A stretch of DNA of 58,168 nucleotides from Oscillospiraceae bacterium. GTDB lineage: Bacteria > Bacillota > Clostridia > Oscillospirales > Oscillospiraceae. The stretch lies in assembly GCA_017461585.1 (NCBI GenBank), contig JAFTYM010000043.1, positions 1 through 58,168 of the forward strand. The letters are read 5' to 3'. This document shows positions 32,410 through 41,750 of this stretch, piece by piece. A program made the translations under genes and the position numbers. How positions within the stretch are numbered: position 1 is the stretch's first letter; every line of letters begins with the position of its first letter. The notes below the pieces were generated by a model. That model saw only the letters and a program-made list of their open reading frames with translations. It made no database searches and had not been told where the DNA came from.

Positions 32410-33201
32410 ATGAAAATAGGAATATTTGACTCCGGAATGGGCGGCTTGAGCCTTTTACACAAGGCGATTAAATATCTCCCCGGTGAGGATTATATTTTCT
32501 ATGCCGATGTTGCAAATGTTCCCTACGGCAGCAAAACACCTGAGCAGATTAGAGCTTTTTCGTCTGCTGCGGCAGAGTTTATGATAGCAAAAGGCTGCAA
32601 GGCAATGGTTGTCGCATGTAATACCGCAACAAGTGTTGCTATTGAACACCTGCGAAGCAACTATGATTTTCCGATTTTGGGAATTGAGCCTGCTGTAAAG
32701 CCTGCCGTAACTCATGAGGGGCATAAGCGGGTGCTGGTAATGGCAACTCCCGTAACAGTCCGCGAGGCAAAGCTCCACATGCTCATTTCCCGTCTTGAAG
32801 CGCAGGACGATGTGGACCTTCTGGCAATGCCCGACCTCGTCAGCTTTGCAGAGCGAGAGGAGTTTGGCGCTGCGGTTGAGGAGTATATTAAAAAGCAGTT
32901 GGGAGATACAGACCTGACCCAGTATTCGGATCTTGTTTTAGGCTGTACTCATTACAATAATTTTAAAGACACGTTTTCTAAAATATTCCCGAAGGAAACA
33001 GCAATAATCGACGGAAGCCGCGCGACCATACGCCACCTTGACAGTATACTTACGGAAAAGGGAATGCGCGGCGGCGGTAATGGCAATGTTGAATACTACA
33101 CCTCAGGCGGAGTATTAGCCGACAATGCATTTTGCGAAAAGGCTCAGAGATTCCTCTCAAGACTTGAGGAAATGGAAAAAATCACCTGCGGTACTTTATA
33201 A
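32410..33201 (+). CDS. murI: glutamate racemase
   Basis: Makes D-glutamate for peptidoglycan. A 263-residue two-domain enzyme with the paired catalytic Cys residues in VACNTATS and LGCTHY, the N-terminal FDSGMGGLS and YADVANVPYGSK substrate loops, and EPAVKPA. GAGGTG lies upstream of the ATG. Probably co-transcribed with tmcAL and ended by the terminator at 33207. Confidence 0.95.
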   Translation: MKIGIFDSGMGGLSLLHKAIKYLPGEDYIFYADVANVPYGSKTPEQIRAFSSAAAEFMIAKGCKAMVVACNTATSVAIEHLRSNYDFPILGIEPAVKPAVTHEGHKRVLVMATPVTVREAKLHMLISRLEAQDDVDLLAMPDLVSFAEREEFGAAVEEYIKKQLGDTDLTQYSDLVLGCTHYNNFKDTFSKIFPKETAIIDGSRATIRHLDSILTEKGMRGGGNGNVEYYTSGGVLADNAFCEKAQRFLSRLEEMEKITCGTL

Positions 33202-33206
33202 AATAT

Positions 33207-33240
33207 ACGGCATCGAGTGTTCTCGATGCCGTTCTTGTTT
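33207..33240. terminator. bidirectional terminator
   Basis: 11-bp stem ACGGCATCGAG/CTCGATGCCGT, TGTT loop, then TCTTGTTT on the plus strand; between converging murI and MATE genes. Confidence 0.8.
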
Positions 33241-34627
33241 ATTCGGGTAGAATGTCGGGCTCGTCTGCTTTGTTTTTAAGAGGACGGTAAACCGTCAGCA
33301 TCATGGTTATCCAGCAGGCAAGTCCGCCGATGACGTTTGATATGGGCTCTGCCAGAAATACGCCGTTTACGCCAAGACCGAAAAGCTTGGGCAGTATGAT
33401 GATAAGAGGAGCCATGACGATGACTTTACGCAGCAGGGAGAAGAAAATGGCTGTTTTTGCCTTTCCCAAAGCAAGAGAAACGACCTGTCCCGTAAGCTGG
33501 AAAGCCATAAATGCAAAGGCGGCAAAATAGATGTGGAATGAGCGTACACCGATTTCAAGAAGTTCGGGGTCGCTGTTGAAAATGCGGATGAAAAAGCCGG
33601 GGAAAATCATAATTACCGCCCATGCGACGATACAGTAAAGGAGAGACGCTCCTGTGCAGAAGCGAATCGCCTCACGTACCCGGCTGTATTTTCCTGCGCC
33701 GTAGTTGTAGCTTATAACAGGTGTTGTGCCGTTTGTAAGACCGTTAACACCTGCAAAGAAAATGTCTCGTATGGAGTTTATAACGGTCATTATGCTGACG
33801 TAAAGCGTTCCTCCCAGATCGCGCAGGTTGGTGTTGCACAGCATCTGCACTAAACTTGTGGTAAAGGACAGACAAAAACCGGATGTTCCCAAAAGTGTGA
33901 TGCGCTTTATTGTCTCAGCCTTTGGGCGCATGTCGGCAAGGCTGAATTTAACAGCAGCTCTCTTGCCGCATAAAAATGCCAGAACCCAAACTGCAGATGC
34001 TGCCTGAGAGATAATGGTGGCGAGGGCAGCACCGGATACGCCCATATCTAAAGCGAAGATGAAAATAGGGTCGAGAATAATATTTATGACCGCGCCGATA
34101 GCAACGGTGAGCATACCTGTTCTGCCTGCGCCCTGTGCGTTTATGAATGGGTTCATTCCAAGGCTTATCATAACGGCAATGCTGCCGATGAGATAGACGG
34201 AGAGATACTGATTTGCATAGACATAAGTTTCTTCATCAGCACCAAGCCAGTATAAAAGGGGCTTTTTTATGGCAAAGGCAATTATTGTAAGAATAACGCC
34301 CAAAGAAATCATCATGAAAAATGCGTTGCCGATTATGTGTCGGGCTTGCTTATCATCGCCCTTGCCGCGCGCCATGGAGAAAAGAGGAGAGCCGCCCACG
34401 CCGCAGAGATTAGCAAACGCCATTATAATTGTAAGCACGGGAGCGCAGATACCAATTCCCGTGAGGGCGAGACGGCCTGTCTCTGCAAGTCTTCCTATGT
34501 ACATTCTGTCTACAAGGTTATACAGAACGTTTATCATCTGGGCAATTACCATAGGTCCTGCAAGGCGCAGAATATTTGAAGAAACAGAACCCTGGGCAAA
34601 ATTGCCCTTATCTTTTACAGCTGCCAT
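33239..34627 (-). CDS. MATE-family multidrug/Na+ antiporter
   Basis: A 462-residue membrane protein with about twelve helices in two similar halves, typical of MATE efflux pumps. Family marks include MVIAQMINVLYNLVDRMYIG near the N terminus, GMNPFINAQGAGRTGM and NGTTPVISYNYGAG. GAGG precedes the ATG at 34627; an in-frame ATG 27 nt upstream overlaps the comF stop region. It follows comF by 23 nt. Substrate cannot be told from sequence. Confidence 0.92.
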   Translation of the reverse strand: MAAVKDKGNFAQGSVSSNILRLAGPMVIAQMINVLYNLVDRMYIGRLAETGRLALTGIGICAPVLTIIMAFANLCGVGGSPLFSMARGKGDDKQARHIIGNAFFMMISLGVILTIIAFAIKKPLLYWLGADEETYVYANQYLSVYLIGSIAVMISLGMNPFINAQGAGRTGMLTVAIGAVINIILDPIFIFALDMGVSGAALATIISQAASAVWVLAFLCGKRAAVKFSLADMRPKAETIKRITLLGTSGFCLSFTTSLVQMLCNTNLRDLGGTLYVSIMTVINSIRDIFFAGVNGLTNGTTPVISYNYGAGKYSRVREAIRFCTGASLLYCIVAWAVIMIFPGFFIRIFNSDPELLEIGVRSFHIYFAAFAFMAFQLTGQVVSLALGKAKTAIFFSLLRKVIVMAPLIIILPKLFGLGVNGVFLAEPISNVIGGLACWITMMLTVYRPLKNKADEPDILPE

Positions 34628-34650
34628 AAATACACTTCCTCGGTGGTGGA

Positions 34651-35343
34651 TCATTTTTTCGGTTTGGCCTTAACTTTTGAGGTTCCCGCTTTTGCGAGCG
34701 TCACGCAGTATATGCGCTCAGCTCCGCCCAAAAGAAGTACCTTTGCACATTCGGAAAGGGTAGAGCCTGTTGTTACAACGTCGTCAACAAGCAGGATGCT
34801 CATTCCCTTTATGTCGATGCCGTGGGAGAGGGCATAAGCACCTGCAATATTTGCGCGGCGCTGAGATTTGTCTTTGAGCGTGGATTGCGCTTTTGTATGG
34901 CGTGTCTTTTTTAGCATGCCCCAAAGAGGAATGTCAAACAGACGTGCCAAAGCTTCTGCAAGACATTGTGCCTGATCATAGCCGCGGTTTCTGTATCGCT
35001 TCTTACTCAGCGGTACCCAGGTTATGTAATCAAACTTAATGTCAGGGTGATTGTCAAGACATTCCCTTATGAGATGTGCATACGGTGTGCTGTAAAACTG
35101 ACAGCGATAGAACTTGAAGCGGTGGATGGATTCGCGTACATTGTCTCTGTAAAACAGGGGAGATACGCATTTTGCAATAAAATCTGCGGTTGTAACTCCG
35201 TTTGCCGTTGTTGTGCGGGGAAGATTATTTTCGCAGCTGTTGCAGATAAAGTCGCCGTCGTCATCGCCGCGCCACAGGAGCTTGTGGCAGAATATGCACT
35301 TGGGTGGGAATGCCAATTCTATGAGTTTATCCAGAAATTTCAT
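34651..35343 (-). CDS. ComF-family phosphoribosyltransferase-like protein
   Basis: A 230-residue protein with an N-terminal zinc-ribbon (CIFCHKLL and CNSCENNL, two CxxC pairs) and a C-terminal PRTase domain with the PRPP loop LVDDVVTTGSTLSECA. ComF proteins assist DNA uptake in naturally competent bacteria, but most carriers are not known to be competent. GGGTG stands before ATG 35343; a GTG at 35352 is an alternative start. First in an operon with the MATE gene. Confidence 0.9.
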   Translation of the reverse strand: MKFLDKLIELAFPPKCIFCHKLLWRGDDDGDFICNSCENNLPRTTTANGVTTADFIAKCVSPLFYRDNVRESIHRFKFYRCQFYSTPYAHLIRECLDNHPDIKFDYITWVPLSKKRYRNRGYDQAQCLAEALARLFDIPLWGMLKKTRHTKAQSTLKDKSQRRANIAGAYALSHGIDIKGMSILLVDDVVTTGSTLSECAKVLLLGGAERIYCVTLAKAGTSKVKAKPKK

Positions 35344-35375
35344 ATTATTCACCCGATAATATCTGTTCTGCTTAA

Positions 35376-35404
35376 ATAATAAATCAGAAACAGTTTTTGT
35401 TCAA
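35376..35404 (-). promoter_or_regulatory. promoter of comF-MATE
   Basis: On the minus strand TTGAAC (35399-35404), 17 nt, TATTAT (35376-35381); short leader. The rest of the gap up to 35556 shows no further feature. Confidence 0.65.
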
Positions 35405-35556
35405 TGTAAAAAACAGGGCGAAACAGTGATGAAAACTTGTGCAATTTGACTGAAAACTGTGAAAAAATCAGCCATACGAAAAAATCATATAACGAATTTT
35501 AAAAGCAAAGGGCAAAATGCACAAAAAGAGATGGGATAATATGTATAAAATAACGA

Positions 35557-35585
35557 TTGACTTTAACTCTTTAAAGCTTTATATT
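35557..35585 (+). promoter_or_regulatory. promoter of the ABC importer operon
   Basis: TTGACT (35557-35562), 17 nt, TATATT (35580-35585). The 50-nt leader shows no T-box. Confidence 0.7.
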
Positions 35586-35641
35586 CCCAAACAGAGGTGC
35601 CTGTTAAAGACATGCTAATCTAATTTAAGGAGATAAGAAAA

Positions 35642-36601
35642 ATGAAAGCAAGAAAAGTTTTAGCAATTCTGTTGGCAATGATTATGATCGTTTCCGTATT
35701 CGCCGGCTGCGGCAAGAAGGACGATAAGTATAAAATAGGTATTTGTCAGCTCGTTCAGCACGAAGCTCTCGATGCAGCAACAAAGGGCTTCAGAGATGCT
35801 CTCGTAGAGAAGCTTGGTGAAGACAAGGTAGATTTCGATGAGCAGAATGCTTCCGGTGACAGCGCAAGCTGTACAACAATAGTAAGCGGCTTCGTTTCTG
35901 ACGGCGTAGACCTCATCATGGCAAATGCAACTGCTCCTCTTCAGGCTGCAGCATCCGCAACATCCGAGATCCCCGTTCTTGGCACATCCGTTACAGACTA
36001 TGCTTCCGCTCTTGAGATAGACGGCTGGACAGGCACAGTAGGTACAAACGTTTCCGGTACATCTGACCTTGCTCCTCTGGATCAGCAGGCAGCAATGATC
36101 AAAGAGCTGTTCCCCGATGCAAAGAACGTAGCTCTCCTGTACTGCAACGCAGAGTCCAACTCCGTATACCAGTGCACAGTTATTGAAGAGCACCTGAAGG
36201 GCTTCGGATACACAGTAGAGTGGTTCGGCTTCAACGACACAAGTGATGTTAACTCCGTAGCAGAAGCTGCTTGTGAATTTGCAGATGTTATCTACATTCC
36301 CACAGATAACACAGCAGCAGCTAACACAGAGGCTATTGCAAACGTAGTTCTTCCCGCAGGCATTCCCGTTATCGCAGGTGAAGAAGGTATCTGTAAGGGC
36401 TGCGGCGTTGCAACTCTCTCCATCGACTACTACGACCTTGGCTACCAGACAGGTCTCATGGCTTACGAGATCCTCGTAAACGGCGCTAAGGTTTCTGAGA
36501 TGCCCGTTGCTTACGCTCCCGAAGTTACATACAAGTACAATGCAGATGTCTGCGCACAGCTTGGTGTTACAGTTCCCGATACATACGTTGCAATTGGATA
36601 A
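35642..36601 (+). CDS. ABC transporter substrate-binding lipoprotein, TrpX type
   Basis: A 319-residue lipoprotein: signal peptide with lipobox VFAGC (Cys23), then a two-lobe periplasmic-binding fold of the PF04392 type (ICQLVQHEALDAATKGFRDAL, LGTSVTDYA, GEEGICKGCGVATLSIDYYDLG read in parts). In streptococci and other Firmicutes this family (TrpX) serves tryptophan or other aromatic compounds, but substrates vary and nothing in the pocket can be read by eye. AAGGAG precedes the ATG. Codon use is highly biased, consistent with the excess of binding protein. A hairpin separates it from the permease gene. Confidence 0.88.
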   Translation: MKARKVLAILLAMIMIVSVFAGCGKKDDKYKIGICQLVQHEALDAATKGFRDALVEKLGEDKVDFDEQNASGDSASCTTIVSGFVSDGVDLIMANATAPLQAAASATSEIPVLGTSVTDYASALEIDGWTGTVGTNVSGTSDLAPLDQQAAMIKELFPDAKNVALLYCNAESNSVYQCTVIEEHLKGFGYTVEWFGFNDTSDVNSVAEAACEFADVIYIPTDNTAAANTEAIANVVLPAGIPVIAGEEGICKGCGVATLSIDYYDLGYQTGLMAYEILVNGAKVSEMPVAYAPEVTYKYNADVCAQLGVTVPDTYVAIG

Positions 36602-36627
36602 ATAAACTGTTATAATGAACTTAATCG

Positions 36628-36657
36628 AATCAAAGGGGAGTAACCTCCCCTTTGATT
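36628..36657 (+). other. hairpin between binding-protein and permease genes
   Basis: Perfect 13-bp stem AATCAAAGGGGAG/CTCCCCTTTGATT with loop TAAC and only a weak U-rich tail. Such hairpins often protect the upstream message and give partial termination, so that binding protein exceeds permease. Confidence 0.7.
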
Positions 36658-36693
36658 TGCTGTTATGTAAGAAGAAGTCGGAGGATACTTTTG

Positions 36694-37638
36694 ATGAGTT
36701 TTATAATTTCATTGCTTAATTCCATGCCCGGCGCCATAGCGCAGGGACTTATTTGGGGTATTATGGCAGTAGGTGTTTATATTACATACCGAGTACTTGA
36801 CGTATCTGACCTTACTGTAGACGGATCTCTGTGTACAGGCGGTGCTGTATGTGTCATCATGACGCTCAACGGTGTGCCCATGCCGGTTGCGCTTATTGCA
36901 GCAGTACTTGCAGGTATGCTGGCAGGCATGGTAACAGGTATTTTACACACAGCCTGCGGTATTCCTGCTATCCTGTCAGGTATTCTGACTCAGCTGGCAC
37001 TTTACTCCATAAACCTTCACATTATGGGATGGGGCACAGACAGCGGAAGCAAGGCAAACCTGCCTATTTCCATTGATAAGTATAACCTCTGGGTATCCAG
37101 CCGATATGTCCGTGATCTGTCCCTTGAAAACCCCTATCTTGTGCTGATCCCCGTTGTTGTTATTCTGATCGCCATTCTGTACTGGCTGTTCGGTACTGAG
37201 ATCGGCTGCTCCATGAGAGCGACAGGTGCAAACCAGAGCATGGCGCGTGCTCAGGGTATAAACACAAACATTACAAAGGTTCTCGGACTTATGATTTCAA
37301 ACGGTCTCGTTGCTCTTGCAGGCGCTCTCTTCAGCCAGTATCAGGGCTTCTGCGATATCAACATGGGCCGCGGTGCTATCGTTATCGGTCTTGCTGCTGT
37401 TATCATCGGTGAGGTTCTGTTCAGCAAGGTGTTTGTAAACTTTGCTCTGAAGCTCTCCGCTTGCGTTATCGGCGCTATTGTTTACTACATCGTTATCCAG
37501 TTCGTCCTGAAGCTCGGTCTCTCTACAGACGATCTGAAGCTTTTGACAGCTGTTGTAGTTGCTCTGTTCCTTGCAATTCCTTATCTGAAAAATGTTTATA
37601 AAGCAAAACATGTGAAAGGGGGTAAGACAAATGCTTGA
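36694..37638 (+). CDS. ABC transporter permease, TrpY type
   Basis: A 314-residue permease with eight or nine hydrophobic helices (BPD_transp_2-like, related to branched-chain and sugar/nucleoside importers). Motifs: AIAQGLIWGIMAVGVYITYRVL, DLTVDGSLCTGGA and MRATGANQSMARAQGIN (read in parts), the last being the cytoplasmic loop that contacts the ATPase. GGAGG precedes ATG 36694; an upstream in-frame ATG lies in the hairpin. It overlaps the ATPase gene by 8 nt. Confidence 0.9.
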   Translation: MSFIISLLNSMPGAIAQGLIWGIMAVGVYITYRVLDVSDLTVDGSLCTGGAVCVIMTLNGVPMPVALIAAVLAGMLAGMVTGILHTACGIPAILSGILTQLALYSINLHIMGWGTDSGSKANLPISIDKYNLWVSSRYVRDLSLENPYLVLIPVVVILIAILYWLFGTEIGCSMRATGANQSMARAQGINTNITKVLGLMISNGLVALAGALFSQYQGFCDINMGRGAIVIGLAAVIIGEVLFSKVFVNFALKLSACVIGAIVYYIVIQFVLKLGLSTDDLKLLTAVVVALFLAIPYLKNVYKAKHVKGGKTNA

Positions 37639-38425
37639 GGTAAGAAATATTTTCAAAACCTTTAACCCGGGCACAATCAATGAGAAGCATGCCCTTAACG
37701 GCATAAGTCTTACCATGAATGACGGCGATTTCATCACAGTTATCGGCGGTAATGGTGCAGGTAAGAGCACTCTGCTCAATGCTATCGCAGGTGCATGGAG
37801 CATTGATTCAGGCGAGATCGTTATTGACGGTGAGAATATCACACATCTTCCAGAGCACAAGCGCGCAGCATATATCGGTCGTGTATTTCAGGATCCCATG
37901 ATGGGCACAGCCGCAACAATGCAGATCGATGAGAACATGGCTTTGGCTGCACGACGCGGCAAAAAGCGCACACTCAGCTCCGGAATCACAAAGAAAGAGC
38001 GCGAAAGCTACAGAGAGCAGCTTAAGGTTCTCGACCTCGGCCTTGAGGACAGACTTACTGCAAAGGTAGGACTTCTCTCCGGCGGTCAGAGACAGGCGCT
38101 TACGATGCTTATGGCAGTTTTAAACAGACCTAAGCTTCTGCTTCTGGACGAGCACACAGCAGCTCTTGACCCCAAAACCGCTGCAAATGTTCTTGCGCTT
38201 TCCGACAGATTTATTTCCGAAAGCAAGCTGACAGCGCTCATGGTTACACATAATATGAAGGATGCCATCGCTCACGGAAACAGACTTATTATGATGAACG
38301 CAGGCAAAATAATCCTCGACATCTCAGGTGAGGACAAGAAGAAACTCACAGTTGACGACCTCCTTGCTGAGTTTACCAAGGCAAGCGGACAGGAATTTGC
38401 TTCTGACCGCGCACTTTTAAGCTAA
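37631..38425 (+). CDS. ABC transporter ATP-binding protein, TrpZ type
   Basis: A 264-residue ATPase: Walker A GGNGAGKSTLLN, signature LLSGGQRQALTM, Walker B LLLLDEHTAALD, H-loop in VTHNMKDAI. The Walker B is followed by His instead of Pro (DEHTA), which is usual in this subfamily. GAAAGGGGG precedes the ATG, which overlaps the permease end. Third gene of the importer operon. Confidence 0.93.
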   Translation: MLEVRNIFKTFNPGTINEKHALNGISLTMNDGDFITVIGGNGAGKSTLLNAIAGAWSIDSGEIVIDGENITHLPEHKRAAYIGRVFQDPMMGTAATMQIDENMALAARRGKKRTLSSGITKKERESYREQLKVLDLGLEDRLTAKVGLLSGGQRQALTMLMAVLNRPKLLLLDEHTAALDPKTAANVLALSDRFISESKLTALMVTHNMKDAIAHGNRLIMMNAGKIILDISGEDKKKLTVDDLLAEFTKASGQEFASDRALLS

Positions 38426-38431
38426 TAACAG

Positions 38432-38466
38432 ATACCGCGGAAATTAAAATTTCCGCGGTATTTTTA
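38432..38466 (+). terminator. terminator of the importer operon
   Basis: 14-bp stem ATACCGCGGAAATT/AATTTCCGCGGTAT followed by TTTTATTT. Confidence 0.9.
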
Positions 38467-38492
38467 TTTAATAAAATATTTAAAAATATTAG

Positions 38493-38521
38493 TTTACATT
38501 GTGATTAAAGTCGTGTATAAT
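38493..38521 (+). promoter_or_regulatory. promoter of degV copy 2
   Basis: TTTACA (38493-38498), 17 nt, TATAAT (38516-38521). Confidence 0.75.
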
Positions 38522-38552
38522 AATATTAAATATTAGATGCGGAGGCGATAAT

Positions 38553-39422
38553 ATGAGTTTTAAGGTATTTACAGATTCGTCTGCAAACTTACCGGGAAAT
38601 ATTATTTCCCGATATGATATAGAAGTAATCCCGTTTAGATATGAGATAAACGGAGTTATGCATACTTGTGAAAAGAACACGGATAATTTTGACTGTCACA
38701 GATACTATGAGATGCTGAGAAATAAGGGCACGGTAAAGACGTCTTTAATCAATGTACAGGAGTTCTGCGATGAGCTTACACCGATGCTGAAAGCAGGACA
38801 GGATGTTTTATATGTCGGACTCTCTTCGGGCGTAAGCGGAACCGTGCAGGCTGCAAAAGTGGCTGCAAGGCTTCTCACAGAGGAGTTTCCCGAGAGAAAA
38901 ATCAGAGTGTTTGACAGCATGGGAGCCGGTCTTGGAGTCGGTCTTACAACATGTAAGGCTGCTTCATTAAATGAGGCAGGAATGTGCATAGATGAAGCTA
39001 TGCTGGAGCTTGAGGAGTATCGTATGAAGCTGTGCCAGTATTTCACCGTTGACGATATCATGTTCTTAAAGCGCGGAGGCAGAGTTTCGGGTGTTACAGC
39101 GGCGGTCGGAACAGTACTGAACATCAAGCCGATTCTGCGCGGAGATGAAGAGGGACATATTGTGTCCTGCGGAAAGGTTAGAGGAAGGATGCGTGCTGTG
39201 GAAGCGCTGGCTGAGATATATCAGAAAAAGGTACGCAATGCCGAAAACCAGATAGTTGCCATTTCTCACGGAGACTGCATGGAGGACGCGGAGAGACTTG
39301 CGTCTATAATCTGCGATATCGCGAAGCCAAAGGAGATCCTTATAATGCCCCATGAGCCGTTGACAGGTGCCCATGTCGGTCCCGGGATGCTGGCGCTGTT
39401 CTATGAGGGAAACAGCAGATAA
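38553..39422 (+). CDS. DegV family fatty-acid-binding protein, copy 2
   Basis: A 289-residue DegV protein: DSSANLPGNII at the N terminus, KTSLINVQEF, GLSSGVSGTVQAAK, KRGGRVSGVTAAVGTVLNIKP and a C-terminal PLTGAHVGPGMLALFY, all counterparts of motifs in copy 1. The two copies share the fold and motifs but differ widely elsewhere, so they are separate paralogues, perhaps with different acyl-chain preference. GGAGG precedes the ATG. Single gene with own promoter and terminator. Confidence 0.93.
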   Translation: MSFKVFTDSSANLPGNIISRYDIEVIPFRYEINGVMHTCEKNTDNFDCHRYYEMLRNKGTVKTSLINVQEFCDELTPMLKAGQDVLYVGLSSGVSGTVQAAKVAARLLTEEFPERKIRVFDSMGAGLGVGLTTCKAASLNEAGMCIDEAMLELEEYRMKLCQYFTVDDIMFLKRGGRVSGVTAAVGTVLNIKPILRGDEEGHIVSCGKVRGRMRAVEALAEIYQKKVRNAENQIVAISHGDCMEDAERLASIICDIAKPKEILIMPHEPLTGAHVGPGMLALFYEGNSR

Positions 39423-39459
39423 AAAACGATCCGTATGCTAGGGCATACGGATCGTTTTT
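39422..39459. terminator. bidirectional terminator
   Basis: 17-bp perfect stem AAAAACGATCCGTATGC/GCATACGGATCGTTTTT, loop TAGG, between converging degV and the Cys-rich protein gene. Confidence 0.92.
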
Positions 39460-39463
39460 AAGT

Positions 39464-39862
39464 CTACTCATTGCAGTTGTGCGTGTTCATTTCAAACCAG
39501 TTTATAAGTCTGCCGCACTTTGGACATAGATGTTCAGTTATTTTTTCACTAACCCATGCGGACACTCCAATCTCTTTCATCCGCAATGAATCGGGTATTA
39601 CATTGGCGTGGTTGCAAATGCCGTTTATAACAGGTTTTATGCTGAATTCTTTTAGTTTATCGCAAGGAAACTCGCCGCACTCATAACAACGGGTAACACC
39701 GTGATTTGCTGCACAATCCAAAAAGCCGTGCGTATTACAGTTTTTACAGCAGCTGCGTACGAAATCGGAAAAACAGCCATGGCATTCTTCGGGAAAAGCA
39801 GGGCACGCACCACAAAACAAACCGCATATAGATGCACACTCTTCAGTAGGAATTCTGGTCAT
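39464..39862 (-). CDS. Cys-rich DUF3795-type protein
   Basis: A 132-residue protein rich in cysteine: CGLFCGACPAF, CHGCFSDFVRSCCKNCN, CYECGEFPCDKL and a C-terminal CPKCGRLINW. The N-terminal part (CG--CG-C and CYECGEFPC) matches the DUF3795 pattern and probably binds zinc or an iron-sulfur cluster; the C-terminal CPKCG is a small zinc-ribbon half. GGAGG stands 9 nt before ATG 39862; a longer frame to 39901 has no ribosome site. Function unknown. It lies downstream of rny but behind the rny terminator. Confidence 0.78.
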   Translation of the reverse strand: MTRIPTEECASICGLFCGACPAFPEECHGCFSDFVRSCCKNCNTHGFLDCAANHGVTRCYECGEFPCDKLKEFSIKPVINGICNHANVIPDSLRMKEIGVSAWVSEKITEHLCPKCGRLINWFEMNTHNCNE

Positions 39863-39896
39863 AGACAGGAGCCTCCAAGTTTGATTAATTAAATGC

Positions 39897-39925
39897 AACA
39901 CCCGATGCTTTATGCATCGGGTGTT
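39897..39925 (-). terminator. terminator of rny
   Basis: 12-bp stem AACACCCGATGC/GCATCGGGTGTT, loop TTTAT, followed on the minus strand by GCATTTAATT. Confidence 0.75.
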
Positions 39926-39930
39926 TAAGT

Positions 39931-41484
39931 TTATTTTGCGTATTCAATGGCTTTTGTTTCGCGGAGAAGATGGACCTTGATCTGTCCGGGGTATTCAAGC
40001 TCGTTTTCGATCTTCTTTGCGATGTCGCGAGCGAGAAGTACCATTTCGTCCTCTGTGACCTGGTCGGGCTTGACCATGATTCTGATCTCACGTCCTGCCT
40101 GGATAGCGTAAGAGCTTTCGACACCGTTAAAGGAGGATGTAAGCTCTTCAAGCTTCTCAAGACGCTTGATGTAGTTTTCAATGTTCTCACGTCTTGCACC
40201 GGGACGAGCAGCGGAAATTGTGTCCGCAGCCTGTACGATGCAGGCAATAATTGTGTGTGCCTCAACGTCGCCGTGGTGTGCGTGGATAGCGTGGATAACG
40301 TCCTCGCTTTCCTTGTACTTACGGGCAAGGTCAACACCGATAGTAACGTGGCTTCCCTCAACCTCGTGGTCGATAGACTTACCAATGTCGTGGAGAAGAC
40401 CTGCGCGCTTTGCTGTCATGACATCAACGCCCAGCTCTGCAGCAAGGAGTCCTGCAATATGTGAGACCTCGATAGAGTGGTTGAGAACGTTCTGACCGTA
40501 GCTTGTACGGTATTTCTGACGGCCGAGGATCTTGACAAGCTCGTGGTGGAGACCGTGAACGCCCGTTTCAAATGTAGCGCGCTCACCCTCTGCCTTGATG
40601 GTTGCGTTGACCTCTTTGCGAGCCTTTTCGATCATTTCCTCGATTCTGGCAGGATGGATGCGTCCGTCTACGATGAGCTTTTCAAGAGCAAGTCTTGCAA
40701 TCTCACGACGGACGGGATCGAAGCTGGAAAGTGTGATAGCTTCGGGAGTATCGTCGATGATAAGGTCAACACCTGTAAGTGTTTCGATTGCGCGGATATT
40801 ACGTCCTTCACGACCGATGATACGACCCTTCATCTCGTCGTTGGGAAGGGGGACAACAGAAACCGTAGCCTCTGCAACGTGGTCTGCAGCACATCTCTGG
40901 ATAGCCAGGGAAATATACTCTCTTGCTTTCTGATCAGCCTCTTCCTTGTACTTTGTCTCGATTTCCTTGATCTTCATGGCAGCCTCATGGGTTACTTCGG
41001 ATTCAAGGTTTTTGATAAGGTATGCCTTTGCTTCTTCTACGGTGTAACCGGAGATTTTTTCAAGCATTTCAAACTGGCTTTTCTTAAGCACAGCAACTTC
41101 TTCACGGGCAGCTTCAAGGTCTGCCAGCTTCTTGTTAAGAGTTTCTGATTTCTTTTCAACAGCGTCAGTTTTCTTATCAAGGGATTCTTCCTTCTGCAGA
41201 AGTCTGCGTTCCTGCTTCTGGAGTTCACTGCGGCGCTCTTTTTCTTCGCGCTCATATTCCTTGCGGCTTTTGTGTATTTCTTCCTTTGCCTCTAAAAGAG
41301 CCTCTCTTTTCTTGCTTTCAGCGGACTTTATAGCTTCATTTACGATGCGGGTAGCCTGTTCCTCTGCACTCTGAATTTCGCGCTCGGAAACTTTTTTGCG
41401 GTAAAGAATACCAAGTATAAAAGCAACAACAAACACCGCAATAAATGCGATGATGAGAAGAATTAGTTTCAGGGTTGGAGACAT
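39931..41484 (-). CDS. rny: ribonuclease Y
   Basis: Membrane-bound endoribonuclease that starts mRNA decay in Firmicutes. The 517-residue protein has an N-terminal transmembrane helix (about 5-27), a long charged coiled coil (about 30-190), a KH domain ([20 protein letters not shown]) and an HD domain with [13 protein letters not shown] and [12 protein letters not shown]. The GGAGGTG site lies 12 nt before ATG 41484, a long spacing; the in-frame ATG at 41505 contains that site and is unlikely. Promoter at 41591-41619. Confidence 0.95.
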   Translation of the reverse strand: MSPTLKLILLIIAFIAVFVVAFILGILYRKKVSEREIQSAEEQATRIVNEAIKSAESKKREALLEAKEEIHKSRKEYEREEKERRSELQKQERRLLQKEESLDKKTDAVEKKSETLNKKLADLEAAREEVAVLKKSQFEMLEKISGYTVEEAKAYLIKNLESEVTHEAAMKIKEIETKYKEEADQKAREYISLAIQRCAADHVAEATVSVVPLPNDEMKGRIIGREGRNIRAIETLTGVDLIIDDTPEAITLSSFDPVRREIARLALEKLIVDGRIHPARIEEMIEKARKEVNATIKAEGERATFETGVHGLHHELVKILGRQKYRTSYGQNVLNHSIEVSHIAGLLAAELGVDVMTAKRAGLLHDIGKSIDHEVEGSHVTIGVDLARKYKESEDVIHAIHAHHGDVEAHTIIACIVQAADTISAARPGARRENIENYIKRLEKLEELTSSFNGVESSYAIQAGREIRIMVKPDQVTEDEMVLLARDIAKKIENELEYPGQIKVHLLRETKAIEYAK

Positions 41485-41590
41485 AGTAAGTATACACACC
41501 TCCATTCTGTTTGAGATTAAAATATCTTATAAAGAAAATAAATAATATTATTATGAAATGACCACATAACATTCCTAATATATCACATAC

Positions 41591-41619
41591 ATTTTACCGC
41601 CCTTCGGTCAATGTGTCAA
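41591..41619 (-). promoter_or_regulatory. promoter of rny
   Basis: On the minus strand TTGACA (41614-41619), 17 nt, TAAAAT (41591-41596). Leader of about 100 nt before the start codon. Confidence 0.72.
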
Positions 41620-41712
41620 GTTTTAAAGTGTTATGATTGGTTATTTTCGACGAAAAAATATAAAAAGAGTTACAAAATTGCAGGTTGAATATTGTATGGG
41701 ATATACAAAAGA

Positions 41713-41745
41713 AAAAACGGAGCAAAATAGCTTTGCGCCGTTTTT
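41713..41745 (-). terminator. terminator of the flavoprotein gene
   Basis: AAAAACGG-GCAAA with TTTGC-CCGTTTTT, one mismatch, and T-run on the minus strand. Confidence 0.75.
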
Positions 41746-41750
41746 GTGTG

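Noticed and set aside
35598-35626. 8-codon frame in the leader of the ABC importer operon
   Set aside because: Starts GTG after AGAGGTG but codes no informative residue run, and no terminator follows, so there is no case for attenuation.
40477-41148. 223-codon plus-strand frame over rny
   Set aside because: Antisense shadow; the RNase Y frame has KH and HD motifs.
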